From Streptomyces sp. TN58 (GTDB lineage: Bacteria > Actinomycetota > Actinomycetes > Streptomycetales > Streptomycetaceae): DNA of 64,000 nucleotides. Of the stretch, positions 54,370-64,000 are shown one piece after another (the first letter of the stretch is position 1; each line of letters begins with the position of its first letter). The DNA lies in the NCBI RefSeq assembly GCF_001941845.1, contig NZ_CP018870.1, forward strand, positions 1,829,001 through 1,893,000, written 5' to 3'. Both the position numbers and the translations under genes were made by a program. The notes under the pieces are model-generated. The model was not told the DNA's origin and did no database searches. It saw nothing but the letters and a program-made list of their open reading frames with translations.

Positions 54370-57093
54370 TCAGTGCGCGGCGGATTCCCAGTCCGCGCCG
54401 ACGCCGACCGACACGTCCAGCGGGGCGCGCAGCTCGACGGCTGCGCCCATCTCGCGGCGCACCAGCTCCTCCACCCGCTCGCGCTCGCCGGGGGCGATCT
54501 CCAGCACGATCTCGTCGTGGACCTGGAGCAGCATCCGCGACCGCAGGCCCGCCTCGGCGATCGCCCTGTCCACGCGCAGCATCGCGACCTTGACGATGTC
54601 GGCGGCGGTGCCCTGGATCGGGGCGTTGAGCGCCATCCGCTCGGCGGCCTCGCGGCGCTGGCGGTTGTCGCTGTTGAGGTCGGGCAGGTACCGGCGGCGG
54701 CCGAAGATCGTCGCCGTGTATCCGGTGGCGCGGGCCTCGTCCACGACGCGCTGGAGGTAGTCGCGGACCCCGCCGAACCGCTCGAAGAAGGTCTCCATCA
54801 GGCCCCGTGCCTCGGCGGGCTCGATGCCGAGCTGCTGGGACAGGCCGAAGGCGGACAGGCCGTAGGCCAGGCCGTACGACATGGCCTTGATCTTGCGGCG
54901 CATCTCGGCGTCGACCTGGTGGCGCTCCACCCCGAACACCTGGGAGGCGACGGTGGTGTGCAGGTCCTCGCCGGTGGCGAACGCCTCGATGAGGCCCTCG
55001 TCCTCGGACAGGTGCGCCATCACCCGCAGCTCGATCTGGCTGTAGTCGGCCGTCATCAGCGACTCGAAGCCCTCGCCGACGACGAAGCCGCGGCGGATGG
55101 CCCGCCCCTCGTCGGTGCGCACCGGTACGTTCTGCAGGTTCGGGTCGGTGGAGGACAGCCGGCCGGTCGCGGCGACGGTCTGGCTGAAGCTGGTGTGCAC
55201 CCGGCCGTCGGCGGCGATGGTCTTGACCAGGCCCTCGACGGTGACGCGCAGCTTGGCCTGCTCCCGGTGACGCAGCATGATCACCGGGAGTTCGTGGTCG
55301 GTCTGCGTGGCCAGCCAGGCCAGCGCGTCGGCGTCCGTGGTGTAGCCGGTCTTGGTCTTCTTCGTCTTCGGCAGGTCCAGCTCGCCGAAGAAGACCTCCT
55401 GCAGCTGCTTGGGCGAGCCCAGGTTGAACTCGTGGCCGACCGCCGCGTGCGCCTCCTTGACCGCCTGCTGCACCGCTCCCGCGAACTGCTGCTCCATGGC
55501 CTCCAGGTGCTCGCGGTCCGCGGCGATGCCGGCGCGCTCCATCCGGGCGAGCAGCTCGGAGGTGGGCAGCTCCATGTCGTGCAGCAGCTCCGCGGCGCCC
55601 ACCTCGGTGAGCTTGCCGGTGAAGGCGTCGCCCAGGTCCAGGACGGCGCGGGCCTGCGCCATCAGCGCCTCGGCCTCGGCCGTCTCGTCGGCGCCGAAGG
55701 CCAGCTGCCCGTCGGCGGCGGCGGGGGCCAGCTCACGGTGCAGGTACTCCGTCGACAGGGCGTCCAGCGCGAAGGACCGCCGGCCGGGCTTGACCAGGTA
55801 CGCGGCGAGCGCCGTGTCCATGGTGATGCCGGCCAGGCTCCATCCGTGCTCGGGGAAGACCCGCATCAGACCCTTGGCGTTGTGCACGACCTTGGGCCGG
55901 GCCGCGTCCGCCGCCCACGCCGCGAAGGCCCGCTCGTCCGCCTCGTCGAGCTCGGACGGCGTGAACCAGGCCGCTGCCCCGCCGGCGGCGGCCAGCGCGA
56001 CCTCGCTGACACTGCCCTGGCCCAGCGCCCAGCTGTCGACGGTGGAGATGCCCAGCGGCCCGCCGCCGTGGCTCTCCAGCCACGGGGCCAGCTCGCCCGT
56101 GCCCAGCACCCGGCCGTCGAGCTCCACGCCGGGCGCGGGCGCCGGCGCGGCGTCCTGCTCGGCGGCGCCCGGGTCCACGGCCAGCAGCCGTTCGCGCAGC
56201 GACGGGTTGCGGATCTCCAGCACGTCCAGCACACCGGTCACCGCGGCCCGGTCGTACGGCAGGCGGCCCAGGTCTGCGGGGGTCCTGGCCAGCTCCACGT
56301 CCCTGACCATCTCGGTCAGGACCCGGTTGAGCTTGACGGCCTCCAGGTGGTCCCGGAAGTTCTGCCCGGCCTTGCCCTTGACCTCCTCGGCACGCTCCAC
56401 GAGCTCCGCGAACGACCCGAACTGGATGATCCACTTGGCGGCGGTCTTCTCCCCTACACCCGGGATGCCCGGCAGGTTGTCGGACGGGTCGCCGCGCAGC
56501 GCCGCGAAGTCCGGATACTGCTGCGGGGTGAGTCCGTACTTCTCCTCGACCTTCTCCGGCGTGAAGCGGGTCAGCTCCGAGACGCCCTTGGTCGGATACA
56601 GCACGGTGGTGTGCTCGGAGACGAGCTGGAAGGAGTCCCGGTCACCGGTGACGATCAGCACCTCGAAGCCGAGGGCCTCCGCCTGCGTCGCCAGCGTCGC
56701 GATCACGTCGTCGGCCTCGAAGCCGTCGACCGCGAACCGCGGCACCTTCATCGCGTCCAGGAGCTCGCCGATCAGCTCGACCTGCCCCTTGAACTCGTCG
56801 GGCGTCTTGGACCGGTTCGCCTTGTACTCCGGGAACTCCGTCGACCGCCACGTCTTGCGGGACACGTCGAACGCCACCGCGAAATGCGTGGGCGCCTCGT
56901 CGCGCAGCGTGTTCGCCAGCATCGACGCGAAGCCGTAGATGGCGTTGGTCGGCTGCCCCGTCGCGGTCGTGAAGTTCTCCGCGGGCAGCGCGAAGAACGC
57001 CCGGTACGCCAGGGAGTGCCCGTCCATGAGCATCAGGCGGGGGCGGTCCGCTGCGGTCGTCTGGTCCGTCTTCTTCGATGCTGAATCTGCCAC
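54370..57093 (-). CDS. polA: DNA polymerase I
   Basis: 907 aa. N-terminal 5'-3' exonuclease (about 15-310; LMLMDGHSLAYRAFFALP, DRDSFQLV, GDPSDNLPGIPGVGEKTAA); a middle 3'-5' exonuclease-fold region (about 330-520) that has lost the Asp-Thr-Glu motif (reads LGISTVDSW), so no proofreading is expected, as in other actinobacteria; polymerase domain with motif A DYSQIELR, motif B RRKIKAMSYGLAYGLSAFG and motif C LQVHDEIVLE. GTG 57093 gives the normal N-terminal length; upstream in-frame sequence is GC-rich non-coding. Role in Okazaki fragment processing and repair. Confidence 0.97.
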   Translation of the reverse strand: MADSASKKTDQTTAADRPRLMLMDGHSLAYRAFFALPAENFTTATGQPTNAIYGFASMLANTLRDEAPTHFAVAFDVSRKTWRSTEFPEYKANRSKTPDEFKGQVELIGELLDAMKVPRFAVDGFEADDVIATLATQAEALGFEVLIVTGDRDSFQLVSEHTTVLYPTKGVSELTRFTPEKVEEKYGLTPQQYPDFAALRGDPSDNLPGIPGVGEKTAAKWIIQFGSFAELVERAEEVKGKAGQNFRDHLEAVKLNRVLTEMVRDVELARTPADLGRLPYDRAAVTGVLDVLEIRNPSLRERLLAVDPGAAEQDAAPAPAPGVELDGRVLGTGELAPWLESHGGGPLGISTVDSWALGQGSVSEVALAAAGGAAAWFTPSELDEADERAFAAWAADAARPKVVHNAKGLMRVFPEHGWSLAGITMDTALAAYLVKPGRRSFALDALSTEYLHRELAPAAADGQLAFGADETAEAEALMAQARAVLDLGDAFTGKLTEVGAAELLHDMELPTSELLARMERAGIAADREHLEAMEQQFAGAVQQAVKEAHAAVGHEFNLGSPKQLQEVFFGELDLPKTKKTKTGYTTDADALAWLATQTDHELPVIMLRHREQAKLRVTVEGLVKTIAADGRVHTSFSQTVAATGRLSSTDPNLQNVPVRTDEGRAIRRGFVVGEGFESLMTADYSQIELRVMAHLSEDEGLIEAFATGEDLHTTVASQVFGVERHQVDAEMRRKIKAMSYGLAYGLSAFGLSQQLGIEPAEARGLMETFFERFGGVRDYLQRVVDEARATGYTATIFGRRRYLPDLNSDNRQRREAAERMALNAPIQGTAADIVKVAMLRVDRAIAEAGLRSRMLLQVHDEIVLEIAPGERERVEELVRREMGAAVELRAPLDVSVGVGADWESAAH

Positions 57094-57293
57094 GTCCCCG
57101 ATCCTAGGCGCCCCCGCCGACAATCCCGGCCGCTCGCCTCCCCGGGCGCATCCGCCCCGGCGGACGCCCCCGGCGCACCGGCCCCGGCGCCGCGAACACC
57201 GGACCGCCCTCCCCCGACACCCGTGGATCGTGCAAGGATCGAAAGACGCGGCCACCCGTGCTGCGCACGTACGTACGCTCGAAGGGGAGCGCG
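57094..57293. other. Divergent intergenic region polA / FdhF-like gene
   Basis: 200 bp between two start codons. Near the plus-strand gene there is a palindromic acgtacgtacg-type motif (57267-57278) and a gaagggg ribosome site; no convincing -35/-10 pair was found. Confidence 0.3.
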
Positions 57294-59564
<2,271 letters not shown>

Positions 59565-59619
59565 TAGAACGACCACAGGACATGAAGGTTAACGAGCGTT
59601 GACGAACGGAGCCTGACCC

Positions 59620-60105
59620 ATGGGTGAGCAGCACGCAGTGAAGTTCCCGCAGGAGGTACTCGACGAGTACGCGGCCCTGGGCGTCGACCTGCCCGCACTG
59701 TTCTCGGCCGGCGACCTCGGCGAGCGCATGGACATCCGCATCCTGGAGGCCTCCGCCGACCGCGTCGTCGGCACCATGCCGGTCAAGGGCAACACCCAGC
59801 CCTACGGACTGCTCCACGGCGGCGCCTCCGCCGTACTGGCCGAGACCCTCGGCTCGATCGGCGCCATGATGCACGGCGGCATCAACAAGATCGCCGTCGG
59901 CGTGGACCTGAACTGCACCCACCACCGGGGCGCCCGCAGCGGCATCGTCACCGGCGTCGCCACCCCGGTCCACCGCGGCCGCTCCACCACCACCTTCGAG
60001 ATCACCGTCACCGACGAGCAGGACAAGCGGATCTGCACCGCCCGCCTGACCTGCCTGCTGCGCGAAGTCGACCAGCCCCCCGCCGACACCAACGCACAGG
60101 CCTGA
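59620..60105 (+). CDS. Hotdog-fold acyl-CoA thioesterase (PaaI-type)
   Basis: 161 aa. Hotdog motif NTQPYGLLHGGASAVLAETLGSIGAM with the catalytic-type His-Gly-Gly and downstream Glu/Asp, then VGVDLNCTHHRGARSGIVTGVATPVHRGRSTTTFEITVTDEQDKRICTARLTCLLR. Typical of PaaI/YbgC-like or EntH-like esterases (1,4-dihydroxy-2-naphthoyl-CoA or other acyl-CoA). Starts 55 nt after the molybdoenzyme gene with a ggagcc ribosome site, so the two may be co-transcribed. Acyl substrate unknown. Confidence 0.92.
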   Translation: MGEQHAVKFPQEVLDEYAALGVDLPALFSAGDLGERMDIRILEASADRVVGTMPVKGNTQPYGLLHGGASAVLAETLGSIGAMMHGGINKIAVGVDLNCTHHRGARSGIVTGVATPVHRGRSTTTFEITVTDEQDKRICTARLTCLLREVDQPPADTNAQA

Positions 60106-60142
60106 CCCGGCCGCGCGTCTCGCCGCCCCTGCGCAGGGCACC

Positions 60143-60185
60143 CGGGCCCGGACCCCGCCCCTCACCGGCGGCGGATCCGGGCCCG
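60143..60185 (+). terminator. Hairpin terminator after the thioesterase gene
   Basis: A 10-bp perfect stem (60143-60152 with 60176-60185) starts 38 nt past the stop; loop 23 nt. Confidence 0.55.
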
Positions 60186-60308
60186 CGCCGTCCCGGAGCC
60201 ACCGGCACGCCGCCGCGCACCGCGGCCGGTCGGGGCGGCCGGGCGGGGGGACGCCGGTCGGGCAACCGCCCGGAATCCGCCAGTCCGCACGCTTCGCGGC
60301 GACATCTG

Positions 60309-60337
60309 TTGTCTCGCCGGTGGCCACCGCCTACCGT
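60309..60337 (+). promoter_or_regulatory. Promoter of the lipoprotein (pseudo)gene
   Basis: TTGTCT (60309-60314), 17-nt spacer, TACCGT (60332-60337), then 6 nt to ATG 60344 without a ribosome binding site: a leaderless-type promoter with a good -35. Confidence 0.6.
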
Positions 60338-60343
60338 CCCCCC

Positions 60344-60744
60344 ATGGGGACCATGCCACGCACGGCCCGGTACGCCGCCCACACCCTCCTCGCGGCGCTC
60401 GCCCTGACGGCATGCTCGTCCTCCGCGCCACCCCCCGCGGCGGGCTCCGCGGGCGCCTCGTCCCCCACTCCCGCCTCACCCGTGCAGTGTGCACGAGCCT
60501 GGTGTCCTACTGGGCGAAGGAGACCCTTCTGGGCACGAAGCGGTCCGGCCTCGACTGGGAGCAGAAGGGGCTTTCCAACGACCAGTACGCGATCCACGAG
60601 GACGCGGTGGCCGCGGGACGGGCCGAGGAGCGAACTGCCGGGCGGGACAAGGCACTTGAGCTGATCGACCGCTTCGTCGCGCGACGCTGCGACGAGCAGG
60701 CCGGCGCGGCCGGCGGTTCGGAGACCCGGCGCCCCCCGGTGTGA
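60344..60744 (+). pseudogene. Small lipoprotein gene interrupted by a frameshift
   Basis: The frame from ATG 60344 gives a lipoprotein start (MGTMPRTARYAAHTLLAALA then LTACSSS lipobox and a Ser/Pro/Ala spacer) but then runs into nonsense-like residues (VQCARAWCPTGRRRPFW). A second frame, open to TGA at 60744, gives a coherent helical domain CTSLVSYWAKETLLGTKRSG ... LSNDQYAIHEDAVAAGRAEE ... ALELIDRFVARRCDEQ. The switch lies near 60485-60500 and needs one extra base (or removal of two). The second half resembles, from memory, a Streptomyces protein with a conserved Cys and Trp here. Either a true recent mutation or an assembly error. Confidence 0.7.
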
Positions 60745-61284
60745 CCGGCGTCACCGCATTCCGAGCACGCTGTCCGCCTTCCGGTCAGGCACCCCCGCGG
60801 GCACGAACCGCAGGTGGGAGGCCTTCTCGCCACCAGAACATGATCGTTCACATTCCCGCCACACCGCCGCAGTCATCACTCTGCGTAATGCACAGGATGG
60901 TCGGAATCCGTCTTTTCCCTTGAGAATGACCACCCGGAGGATTCTTTCGGACACGCGCAGCCACATTCGGCTGAATTTGATCTAAGACAGGTGCATGAAG
61001 GCCTCAAGCCCCTTAGGAGAACAGGTATTTCTCATCATGCGGACATTCCCAGGGGTACCTAAATGTCCGAATTGTTCAAACTCTCACCACGCATTCTTGG
61101 CCTTGGCATAACAAGAGCGTCACATCCTCCTTTCCCGCCTCCCGGTGCTCGCCACCTCGGCCCTAGAGTCACGGCCAGTCACCGCGCCGCAGAGCGCGAA
61201 TCAGCACGGCCGTGGACCTCTCCAGTGCGGCCCGGCGACCCAACGGCACCTCGACAGAGGGCTGCGCCAGGGAAAGGAAGAATC
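60745..61284. other. Long intergenic region upstream of livJ
   Basis: 540 bp, markedly richer in A/T than the rest of the window between about 60840 and 61130. I find no supported gene. It has an 8-bp inverted repeat cggacatt...aatgtccg (61040-61047 with 61062-61069) and a TAGAGT hexamer (61164-61169) that could be a -10 for livJ with a leader of about 110 nt; no good -35 fits it. Confidence 0.4.
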
Positions 61285-62517
61285 GTGCGACACCGTTCTT
61301 TGCTCATCCTCACCACCGTGATCACCACGGGAGCACTGACCCTCACCGCTTGCGGATCGCGCGACGGAGGCTCCAAGGACAACAGCGGCGGCAAGAAGAC
61401 CGTCGTCGTCATCGGCGTCGACGCCCCGCTCACCGGCTCCCTCTCCGCTCTCGGTCAGGGCATCAAGAACTCCGTCGACCTCGCGGCCAAGACGGCCAAC
61501 AAGAACAACGAGGTCCCGGGCATCGAGTTCAAGGTCGAGGCCCTCGACGACCAGGCCGTCCCGGCCTCCGGCCAGGCCAACGCCACCAAGCTCGTCGGCA
61601 ACAAGGACGTCCTCGGCGTCGTCGGCCCCCTGAACTCGGGCGTCGCCCAGCAGATGCAGGGTGTCTTCGCCTCCGCCAAGCTGGCGCAGGTCTCCCCCGC
61701 CAACACCAACCCCTCGCTCAGCCAGGGCGACAACTGGGGCAAGGGCGAGTTCAAGCGCCCCTTCGACACCTACTTCCGCACCGCCGCCACCGACGTGGTC
61801 CAGGGCAAGTTCGCCGCCCAGTACCTCTTCAAGGACGCCGGCAAGAAGAAGGTCTTCATCGTCGACGACAAGCAGACCTACGGCGCCGGCCTCGCCGCCA
61901 TCTTCGCCGAGGAGTTCAAGAAGCTCGGCGGCGAGGTCGCCGGCACCGACCACGTCACCGTGAAGGAGACCGACTTCTCCTCCACCGCCGACAAGGTCAA
62001 GTCCTCCGGCGCCGACTCCGTCTACTTCGGCGGCCAGTACCCCGAGGGCGGCCTGCTCGCCGACCAGATCAAGAAGACCGGCGCCAACGTCCCCCTCATG
62101 GGCGGCGACGGCATCCAGGACCCCGCCTTCATCAGCGCCTCCGGTGAGGCCAACGAGGGCGACCTCGCCACCTCCATCGGCTACCCGGTCGAGAAGCTCC
62201 CCACCGCCAAGAAGTTCATCGAGGACTACAAGGCCGAGGGCTACAAGGACCCGTACGCCGCCTACGGTGGCTACTCCTACGACGCCGGCTGGGCCGTCAT
62301 CCAGGCCGTCAAGGCCGTCGTCGCCGCCAACGACGGCAAGGTTCCCGCCGACGCCCGCGCCAAGGTCGTCGAGGCCCTCGGCAAGGTCTCCTTCGAGGGC
62401 GTGACCGGCAAGGTCGCCTTCGACGAGTACGGCGACACCACCAACAAGCAGCTCACGGTCTACAAGGTCGAGGGCGGCAAGTGGGTCGACGTCAAGAGCG
62501 ACACCTTCAACCAGTAA
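61285..62517 (+). CDS. livJ: Branched-chain amino acid ABC transporter substrate-binding lipoprotein
   Basis: 410 aa. Lipoprotein signal VRHRSLLILTTVITTGALTL with lipobox LTAC; a mature type-I periplasmic-binding fold of the Leu/Ile/Val family: VVVIGVDAPLTGSLSALGQG, VVGPLNSGVAQQMQGVF, YFRTAATDVVQGKFAAQYLF, VFIVDDKQTYGAGLAAIFAEEFKKLGG, and YAAYGGYSYDAGWAVIQA. GTG 61285 is set by the GGAAAGGAAG site. Lys-rich for this genome, usual for high-expression binding proteins. A 12-bp hairpin follows before livH. Confidence 0.95.
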   Translation: MRHRSLLILTTVITTGALTLTACGSRDGGSKDNSGGKKTVVVIGVDAPLTGSLSALGQGIKNSVDLAAKTANKNNEVPGIEFKVEALDDQAVPASGQANATKLVGNKDVLGVVGPLNSGVAQQMQGVFASAKLAQVSPANTNPSLSQGDNWGKGEFKRPFDTYFRTAATDVVQGKFAAQYLFKDAGKKKVFIVDDKQTYGAGLAAIFAEEFKKLGGEVAGTDHVTVKETDFSSTADKVKSSGADSVYFGGQYPEGGLLADQIKKTGANVPLMGGDGIQDPAFISASGEANEGDLATSIGYPVEKLPTAKKFIEDYKAEGYKDPYAAYGGYSYDAGWAVIQAVKAVVAANDGKVPADARAKVVEALGKVSFEGVTGKVAFDEYGDTTNKQLTVYKVEGGKWVDVKSDTFNQ

Positions 62518-62567
62518 GCCCGTAGCACCCAGCACCACCCGTAACACCCGCACCACCTGAACCATCG

Positions 62568-62600
62568 CCGCGCGAGGGCGCAAACAGTGCCCTCGCGCGG
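62568..62600 (+). terminator. Intra-operon hairpin between livJ and livH
   Basis: Perfect 12-bp stem (62568-62579 with 62589-62600) with a 9-nt loop, 51 nt past the livJ stop and 34 nt before the livH start. Probably a partial terminator or 3' stabiliser that makes livJ mRNA exceed that of the permeases. Confidence 0.75.
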
Positions 62601-62634
62601 AGTCTTATCCGACACGCTCATCGGAGGCCCTGCG

Positions 62635-63567
62635 GTGCACGAACTGCCGCAACAGCTGGCCAACGGCCTGGCCCTCGGTGCTCTCTATGGCCTCATCGCC
62701 ATCGGGTACACCATGGTCTACGGCATCGTCCAGCTCATCAACTTCGCCCACGGCGAGATCTTCATGATCGGCGGCTTCGGCGCGCTCACCGCCTACGCCA
62801 TCCTCCCGACCGGCACCAGCCTGCTGATCGCGATACCCGTCATGATCGTCGGCGGCGCCATCTGCTCCGTCGCCGTGGCATGCGCAGCCGAACGCTTCGC
62901 CTACCGCCCCCTGCGCAGCGCCCCCAGGCTCGCACCCCTCATCACCGCAATCGGCCTCTCGATCGCGCTCCAGCAGCTCGTCTGGCAGTTCTACCCGGAC
63001 GCCAAGAAGGCCGTCAGCTTCCCCGAGTTCACGGGCCCGGCCTTCAAGATCAGCGACAGCCTCGCCATCCAGCGCGCGGACCTCTTCGTCCTCATCCTCG
63101 CCCCCCTCTGCATGCTCGCCCTCGGCGTCTTCGTCCAGAAGAGCCGCAGCGGCCGCGCCATGCAGGCCACCGCGCAGGACCCCGACACCGCCAAGCTGAT
63201 GGGCATCAACACCGACCGCATCATCGTCATGGCCTTCGCCATCGGTGCCGCGTTCGCCGCCGTCGCAGCCGTCGCCTACGGCGTCGACAAGGGCCAGATC
63301 AACTTCGAGATGGGCTTCATCCTCGGCCTCAAGGCCTTCACCGCAGCCGTCCTCGGCGGCATCGGCAACATCTACGGAGCCATGGTCGGCGGCGTCGTCC
63401 TCGGCCTCGCCGAAGCCCTCTCGATCGCCTACATCGAAGAGATCCCCGGCATGCAGCAGCTCGGCGGCGGAGCCTGGTCCAACGTCTGGGCCTTCGTACT
63501 CCTCATCGTCGTCCTCCTCGTGCGACCCCAAGGCCTGCTCGGCCAGCGCGTCACGGATCGGGCGTGA
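62635..63567 (+). CDS. livH: Branched-chain amino acid ABC transporter permease LivH
   Basis: 310 aa with about eight membrane helices. Begins VHELPQQLANGLALGALYGLIAIGYTMVYGIVQLINFAHGE, the LivH signature, and has the EAA-type loop ATAQDPDTAKLMGINTDRIIVMAFAIGAAFAAVAAVAYG and AFTAAVLGGIGNIYGAMVGG. GTG 62635 follows GGAGG by 7 nt. Forms the inner-membrane channel with LivM. 5 nt separate it from livM. Confidence 0.95.
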   Translation: MHELPQQLANGLALGALYGLIAIGYTMVYGIVQLINFAHGEIFMIGGFGALTAYAILPTGTSLLIAIPVMIVGGAICSVAVACAAERFAYRPLRSAPRLAPLITAIGLSIALQQLVWQFYPDAKKAVSFPEFTGPAFKISDSLAIQRADLFVLILAPLCMLALGVFVQKSRSGRAMQATAQDPDTAKLMGINTDRIIVMAFAIGAAFAAVAAVAYGVDKGQINFEMGFILGLKAFTAAVLGGIGNIYGAMVGGVVLGLAEALSIAYIEEIPGMQQLGGGAWSNVWAFVLLIVVLLVRPQGLLGQRVTDRA

Positions 63568-63572
63568 GAACC

Positions 63573-64000
63573 ATGACCACAGACACCACCCCGCAGACGC
63601 AGACGCAGACCGCGAAGACGGCACCCGCACCCGCCGCGCTCCTCTACGCGATCATCGGCGGCAGCCTCCTCACCATCGTCAGCGCCTTCCTCGCCTGGAC
63701 GTGGACCGCCGACTTCCCCGGCGACCTCACCTTCTACGGCAGCCCCGCCGACCTGCAGTACATCACCCTGGCCGGCGCCGCCCTCACCCTCGTCCACGCG
63801 CTCTCCGCGCTCGGCGTCAAGGGCTTCAACTGGCTCACCCCCGCCGGCTCCCGCAAGCCCATCTGGTTCCTCGCCCTCGGCAACGCCGCAGCCACCTGGT
63901 TCACGGTGATCGCGATCACCGTCGTCCTCGGCGGTGTGATCAACCTCGAACCCGGCGCCTACGTCGCCCTCGTCGGCTCCCTCGTCCCGGCCCTTGCCGC
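63573..64000 (+). CDS. livM: Branched-chain amino acid ABC transporter permease LivM (partial)
   Basis: Runs off the window end; 142 codons are visible. The start, MTTDTTPQTQTQTAKTAPAP, contains a short QTQTQT repeat (cagacg hexamers), then begins a membrane protein: ALLYAIIGGSLLTIVSAFLAWTW, SPADLQYITLAGAALTLVHAL. The long N-terminal extension ahead of the usual LivM core is typical of Streptomyces LivM. ATG 63573 follows gtgagaacc and overlaps no gene. livG/livF ATPases would be expected just beyond the window. Confidence 0.88.
   Translation, partial: MTTDTTPQTQTQTAKTAPAPAALLYAIIGGSLLTIVSAFLAWTWTADFPGDLTFYGSPADLQYITLAGAALTLVHALSALGVKGFNWLTPAGSRKPIWFLALGNAAATWFTVIAITVVLGGVINLEPGAYVALVGSLVPALA

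Noticed and set aside
60008..60382. Minus-strand open frame across the thioesterase end and downstream gap
   Set aside because: Arg/Gly-rich shadow translation without start signal; the hairpin at 60143-60185 lies within it.

Overview
This window is a GC-rich (roughly 72-74%), gene-dense piece of an actinobacterial chromosome, almost certainly Streptomyces or a close relative. The reasons are: strong G/C bias at third codon positions; frequent GTG starts; the uvrC-rapZ-yvcK-whiA gene string; a sortase-anchored chaplin (an aerial-hyphae surface protein); PAC2, SPW_0924, DUF6343 and DUF3068 family proteins; and a gene order that follows, from memory, the core-chromosome stretch of S. coelicolor from about whiA to the liv transporter. 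I see no rRNA, tRNA, CRISPR array, insertion sequence, prophage or attachment site. It reads as vegetative core genome with small lineage-specific insertions, not as a genomic island.

Layout. 0-8.5 kb: a secreted M14 zinc carboxypeptidase, then the translationally overlapping minus-strand operon uvrC-rapZ-yvcK-whiA. 8.5-12.8 kb: a secreted papain-like protease with a membrane-anchored partner, divergent from a putative XRE-type regulator with repeated operator-like sites; then a Rieske lipoprotein and a sugar kinase. 12.8-25 kb: uvrA, a mycothiol-dependent-isomerase-like protein, an MBL hydrolase, an MHS-type transporter, terC behind a yybP-ykoY-type (manganese) riboswitch, two TerD-family genes, uvrB. 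25-36 kb: glycerophosphodiester phosphodiesterase, alkyltransferase (ogt-like), MFS exporter, cupins, psuG-psuK, a 93-97 bp tandem repeat array, a uridine-kinase-like gene, a WGR/beta-propeller protein, DUF2293 and a two-domain chaplin. 36-45 kb: SWIM/SNF2 pair, a membrane-tethered HTH protein divergent from a secreted protein, DUF6343, TPR, coaE, PAC2. 45-57 kb: rpsA with a textbook promoter and long leader, a methyltransferase, the HrpB helicase, a DUF3068/SPW_0924 pair, a transglycosylase with a Thr-Pro repeat tail, DUF4184, polA. 57-64 kb: an FdhF/YdeP-like molybdoenzyme, a hotdog thioesterase, a frameshifted lipoprotein gene, and livJ-livH-livM (cut off by the window end).

Themes. DNA repair is concentrated here (uvrA, uvrB, uvrC, ogt-like, polA, SNF2/SWIM). 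Envelope and development genes (whiA, chaplin, transglycosylase, sortase substrate) are interspersed. The most striking non-gene signals are the terC riboswitch, whose P1 strand can pair perfectly with the terC ribosome-binding site; a family of hairpin-forming repeats (a tandem array at 30.8-31.4 kb, single copies at 8.46 kb and, in frame, inside hrpB); and a general tendency for low-complexity repeat expansions inside otherwise conserved proteins (UvrC, HrpB, CoaE, UvrA, SNF2, transglycosylase). Nothing seen amounts to a clearly new defence or biosynthetic system. The best candidates for undescribed biology are the papain-protease/regulator divergon, the TerD/TerC stress cluster, and the repeat family. 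Starts were chosen by ribosome-binding site, overlap with the neighbouring gene and family alignment from memory; stops are read directly.
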